NCBI RefSeq assembly: GCF_014066305.1 | Contig: NW_023501043.1 | Coordinates: forward strand, 310,001 to 374,000 | Origin: Letharia columbiana | Taxonomy: Eukaryota > Ascomycota > Lecanoromycetes > Lecanorales > Parmeliaceae | Reading direction: 5' to 3' | Length of the DNA: 64,000 bases | Part shown: one piece after another, positions 61,443 through 64,000 of the stretch | Numbering within the stretch: position 1 is the stretch's first letter | Layout: every line of letters begins with the position of its first letter | Notes under the pieces: model-generated | What the model was told of the DNA's origin: nothing | What the model saw: the letters and a program-made list of their open reading frames with translations, nothing else | Database searches by the model: none | Made by a program: the position numbers and the translations under genes

Positions 61443-62748
61443 TTGTATTCTTTTTAATAATTAAGTATATCTCTCTTATAATCTAACTTTTAAAAATTAT
61501 CTTATTTAAAATAATTTATATCGAAGAAATCTCTATTTTTATCTTTAAAATATATATATTAATTACTCTATACGCTTCTATAACTCTTTTAAAATAATTG
61601 TTTTAAATTATTTTTAGATATCTTATATTTTTAAACTTTTTTTAATTTCTTTAACGTATACTTTATTATATCGCTATTATATAAATTATTATTAATCTTC
61701 TTATAACGCTATATATTTATTATATCTTATTAAATATAGCTTTTTAAATAAATGTAATAATTATAAATAATATCTTATATTATAAAATTATCTTTATCTT
61801 AACTTTTTTAATATGAAATCTTTATTTAATTTTTTTATTAATATAAAAATCTAGAATTTAAATACTCTTTTTAAATTTTATAATTATAATTTCTATTATA
61901 AATAATAGATATAATAAAAATAGAGAGATAGAAGATAGCGCTATAATAGCGTCTTAGTAGATAATATTTACTAATAAAGTTCTCTATAAAATCTTAATAA
62001 ATTATTTTATATTTAATTTATAAATTTATAATAATAATAATTAATTTTCTATTATTATAATACTTTAATAGTAATAATATTAAATTATTAAAGTATATAA
62101 TAAATATTATATAACTATTTACTATATACTATATTAAAAGAATTTAATTAGATTCTTAAATTCTTAATTTACTTTTATTATATTCTTATAAGAATTTTAA
62201 TTCTTTAATATAAGATTTTTTTTAAAGCATTCTTTCTATATTATAAGAATCTTAAATCTTTATTATAAGAATCTCGCTTCTTTCGCTATTACTCTTACTA
62301 TATCTTAAAATCTTAAAAGTTTTAATTTTTACTATAAGAATCTTAATTTTCTAAAATAAAAAAGTATATTATTATTAAGCTAGCTTTATTATTAATAAGA
62401 GATCTTATTAATATTAACTATTAAATTTACGAGTTTCTTATAATAATAGATTAGGCCTATTATTACGAGATTTTCGAGTTTATCAAATATTTTATCGATT
62501 ATATTATTTAGAACTATAATTATTAATTAAAGTAGATATTAGAATTATTAAGATACTTAAGAATATTAATAATTAAATCTTTTATTTTTATATATAACTA
62601 AGTAATTTATAAATTAATCTATCTTTCGAAGAATAGTTAAAGCCTTTAATAATCGAATATATGTCGTTCGAAATAAAACAAAGTTATTTAATACTTTAAG
62701 AGTTATAATCTATCTTTTATAAATTTATATTTTATATCTTATTAATAC

Positions 62749-63404
62749 TGTCCTGCCCGTTTGTAAAGTTATAGAACTAGCGTATTACGGTTGTGAAATG
62801 GTATTATAACGATTCTATGCTAGTTGAAAAACCGTTCTAGAACCGATTCACAACCGTTTCACAACAGTCGTAAACTATAGACCTCTTCCCTTAGAACCCA
62901 CAACGGTTATAGTTTTACAACCGTTCTACAACCGTTCTACAATCGTTCTACAATCGTTATAATAATATATCTTCATCTTTTTTTTACTAAGTCTCGAATA
63001 GGCTAGTAATATTATATAATATATCTTCTAATATAAAAATTTCGCTAAAATTCGAAAAAAACGAATTTTAAGTTATTAGCGTTGATATTTAAGCTTATAT
63101 ATACTAAGCGAATTTTCAGCCCTATAAAGAACTTTAAAATTAATTTTTTTTTTAGTTATTATATAGATTATTTATAGTTCTATAAGAATCGTATAACCGT
63201 TCTATAACCGTTTTATAACCGTTCGATAACTATCACGTGACCGTCACGTGACCGTTGAACAACCGATGTGAAATTATGAGTTAGAGTAATTCTTCTAACG
63301 AGTATGAATTGAGTTTCATATCGGTTATATATCGGTTATTTATCGGTTATAAGTTATAGAATTGTTATATAACGGTAATATATCTTTAGTAATGACTAGA
63401 ATAG
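62749..63404 (-). mobile_element. AACGGTT-rich element, copy 2 (ACG-2)
   Basis: Reverse copy of 41189-41853, closely similar over its whole length. On the + strand it starts TGTCCTGCCCGTTTGTAAAG and ends ATGACTAGAATAG. It carries many caaccgttctR units and two neighbouring CACGTG sites (63234-63252) where copy 1 has one. Many CpA and TpG remain, so it has largely escaped RIP. The flanks (aatac and taagc) do not give a clean duplication. Confidence 0.65.
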
Positions 63405-64000
63405 TAAGCACTTCTTTAGATTTATCTAATACTACCTTAAATTCTATTAAAGATATTTATTAAATTATTAAGATAATCTTAATAAAGGAGATAATCTATA
63501 AAAATCTAATTAATTTAATTATACTTTAATAGAAAATGAATTATAATAAAACATTTATTTTTTGTAATTATAATAAAATATTTATTTTTTATAATTATAA
63601 TTAATAACGTTATAAGAATTATTACGTAGTATTTCTAATTAATTAGACTTATAAAAATTATTTAATAAATTAAAATCTTTCGAAACTATTATAATAGAGA
63701 ACGTTTTTAATTATATATATTAAAATCTTAATAATCTTAGTTTCTTTAATTCTAAGTCTAATAATGAATTTAATAATATTAAGTTATTAATTAAATATAT
63801 TAATGTATAAAAAATTCGAGATATATAACTATCTTATTTATAAAATAAGTTAAAGATCTTATTATTATTAAAAATTTTAATTTAATAAAAAAAACTTATA
63901 AATAAATTTATATAAAACGATATTAAAATAGTAAATAATAGAAATTTCTATTATTAAGAAATATATTATTAAGTTTAATAATAGCGTTAAAAAATAGATT
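63405..64000. other. RIP-degraded sequence, no gene
   Basis: AT-rich DNA to the window edge. It contains a two-unit 27-bp tandem (63541-63594, ttataataaaacatttattt type). No gene. Confidence 0.5.

Larger units (their letters stand above)
60701..62748. other. RIP-degraded sequence, no gene
   Basis: About 2 kb of AT-rich, stop-filled DNA. It contains a short 22-bp tandem (61037-61095) and the right copy of the 130-bp direct repeat (61316-61442). No gene. Confidence 0.5.

Noticed and set aside
62749..63404. Telomere-like or subtelomeric repeat reading of the aaccgtt units
   Set aside because: The units are not a simple tandem TTAGGG-type array, occur in both orientations, and sit in a bounded element found twice internally.

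Overview
The window looks like gene-free heterochromatin from a filamentous ascomycete fungus with active, or once active, repeat-induced point mutation (RIP). Almost all of the 64 kb is extremely AT-rich. TpA is everywhere, CpA and TpG are nearly absent over kilobases, and CpG (tcg, gcg, cgc) is spared. This pattern differs from general AT drift, mitochondrial DNA or a Plasmodium-like genome. No intact host gene, tRNA or rRNA was found. The few open frames lie in short normal-composition islands or are chance. An AT isochore, centromere or subtelomere would all fit; no telomere repeat is visible.

Layout. 1-450: a purine-rich, less degraded edge ending in a Helitron-like fragment. 449-14919: a degraded block holding two direct copies of a 661-bp TA-flanked repeat (TAE, 3446-4107 and 14259-14919). 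Between them sits an 8.2-kb element with 126-bp direct terminal repeats (LT1-a, 4380-12587). 15640-16330: a normal-composition 3' end of a reverse-strand LTR element. 16522-17312: a foldback and a tandem array. 17313-23916: a Ty3/gypsy chromovirus relic in which zinc knuckle, reverse transcriptase, RNase H, integrase and chromodomain can still be followed on the + strand through RIP stops. 23917-42597: large Helitron-like elements (HLE) with a relic cargo gene. One is split by a 6.1-kb insertion and also hit by an un-RIPed MITE (35555-36110). 42955-43617: an un-RIPed island with an open relative of that cargo gene. 43618-53110: fragments of LT1, TAE and the 6.1-kb block, a copia-like solo LTR with a perfect 5-bp duplication (45051-45234), and four more HLE. 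53111-64000: degraded sequence with an un-RIPed 762-bp TA-flanked element (56766-57527), another HLE and a second copy of a repeat rich in AACGGTT (62749-63404; first copy 41189-41853).

Most notable is the HLE family. Its copies have no terminal inverted repeats, begin TC/TT and usually end CTCG after a 17-bp palindrome. They sit between A and T. Four insertions can be compared with unoccupied versions of the same site elsewhere in the window, and all show no target duplication. This is Helitron-type behaviour with an atypical 3' terminus. Long copies carry a RIP-destroyed gene with a tandemly repeated Glu/Tyr-rich unit. The 42955-43617 island keeps an open version with the same spaced motifs.

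All comparisons were made by eye. Boundaries of degraded blocks are approximate, and superfamily names for blocks without readable domains are withheld.
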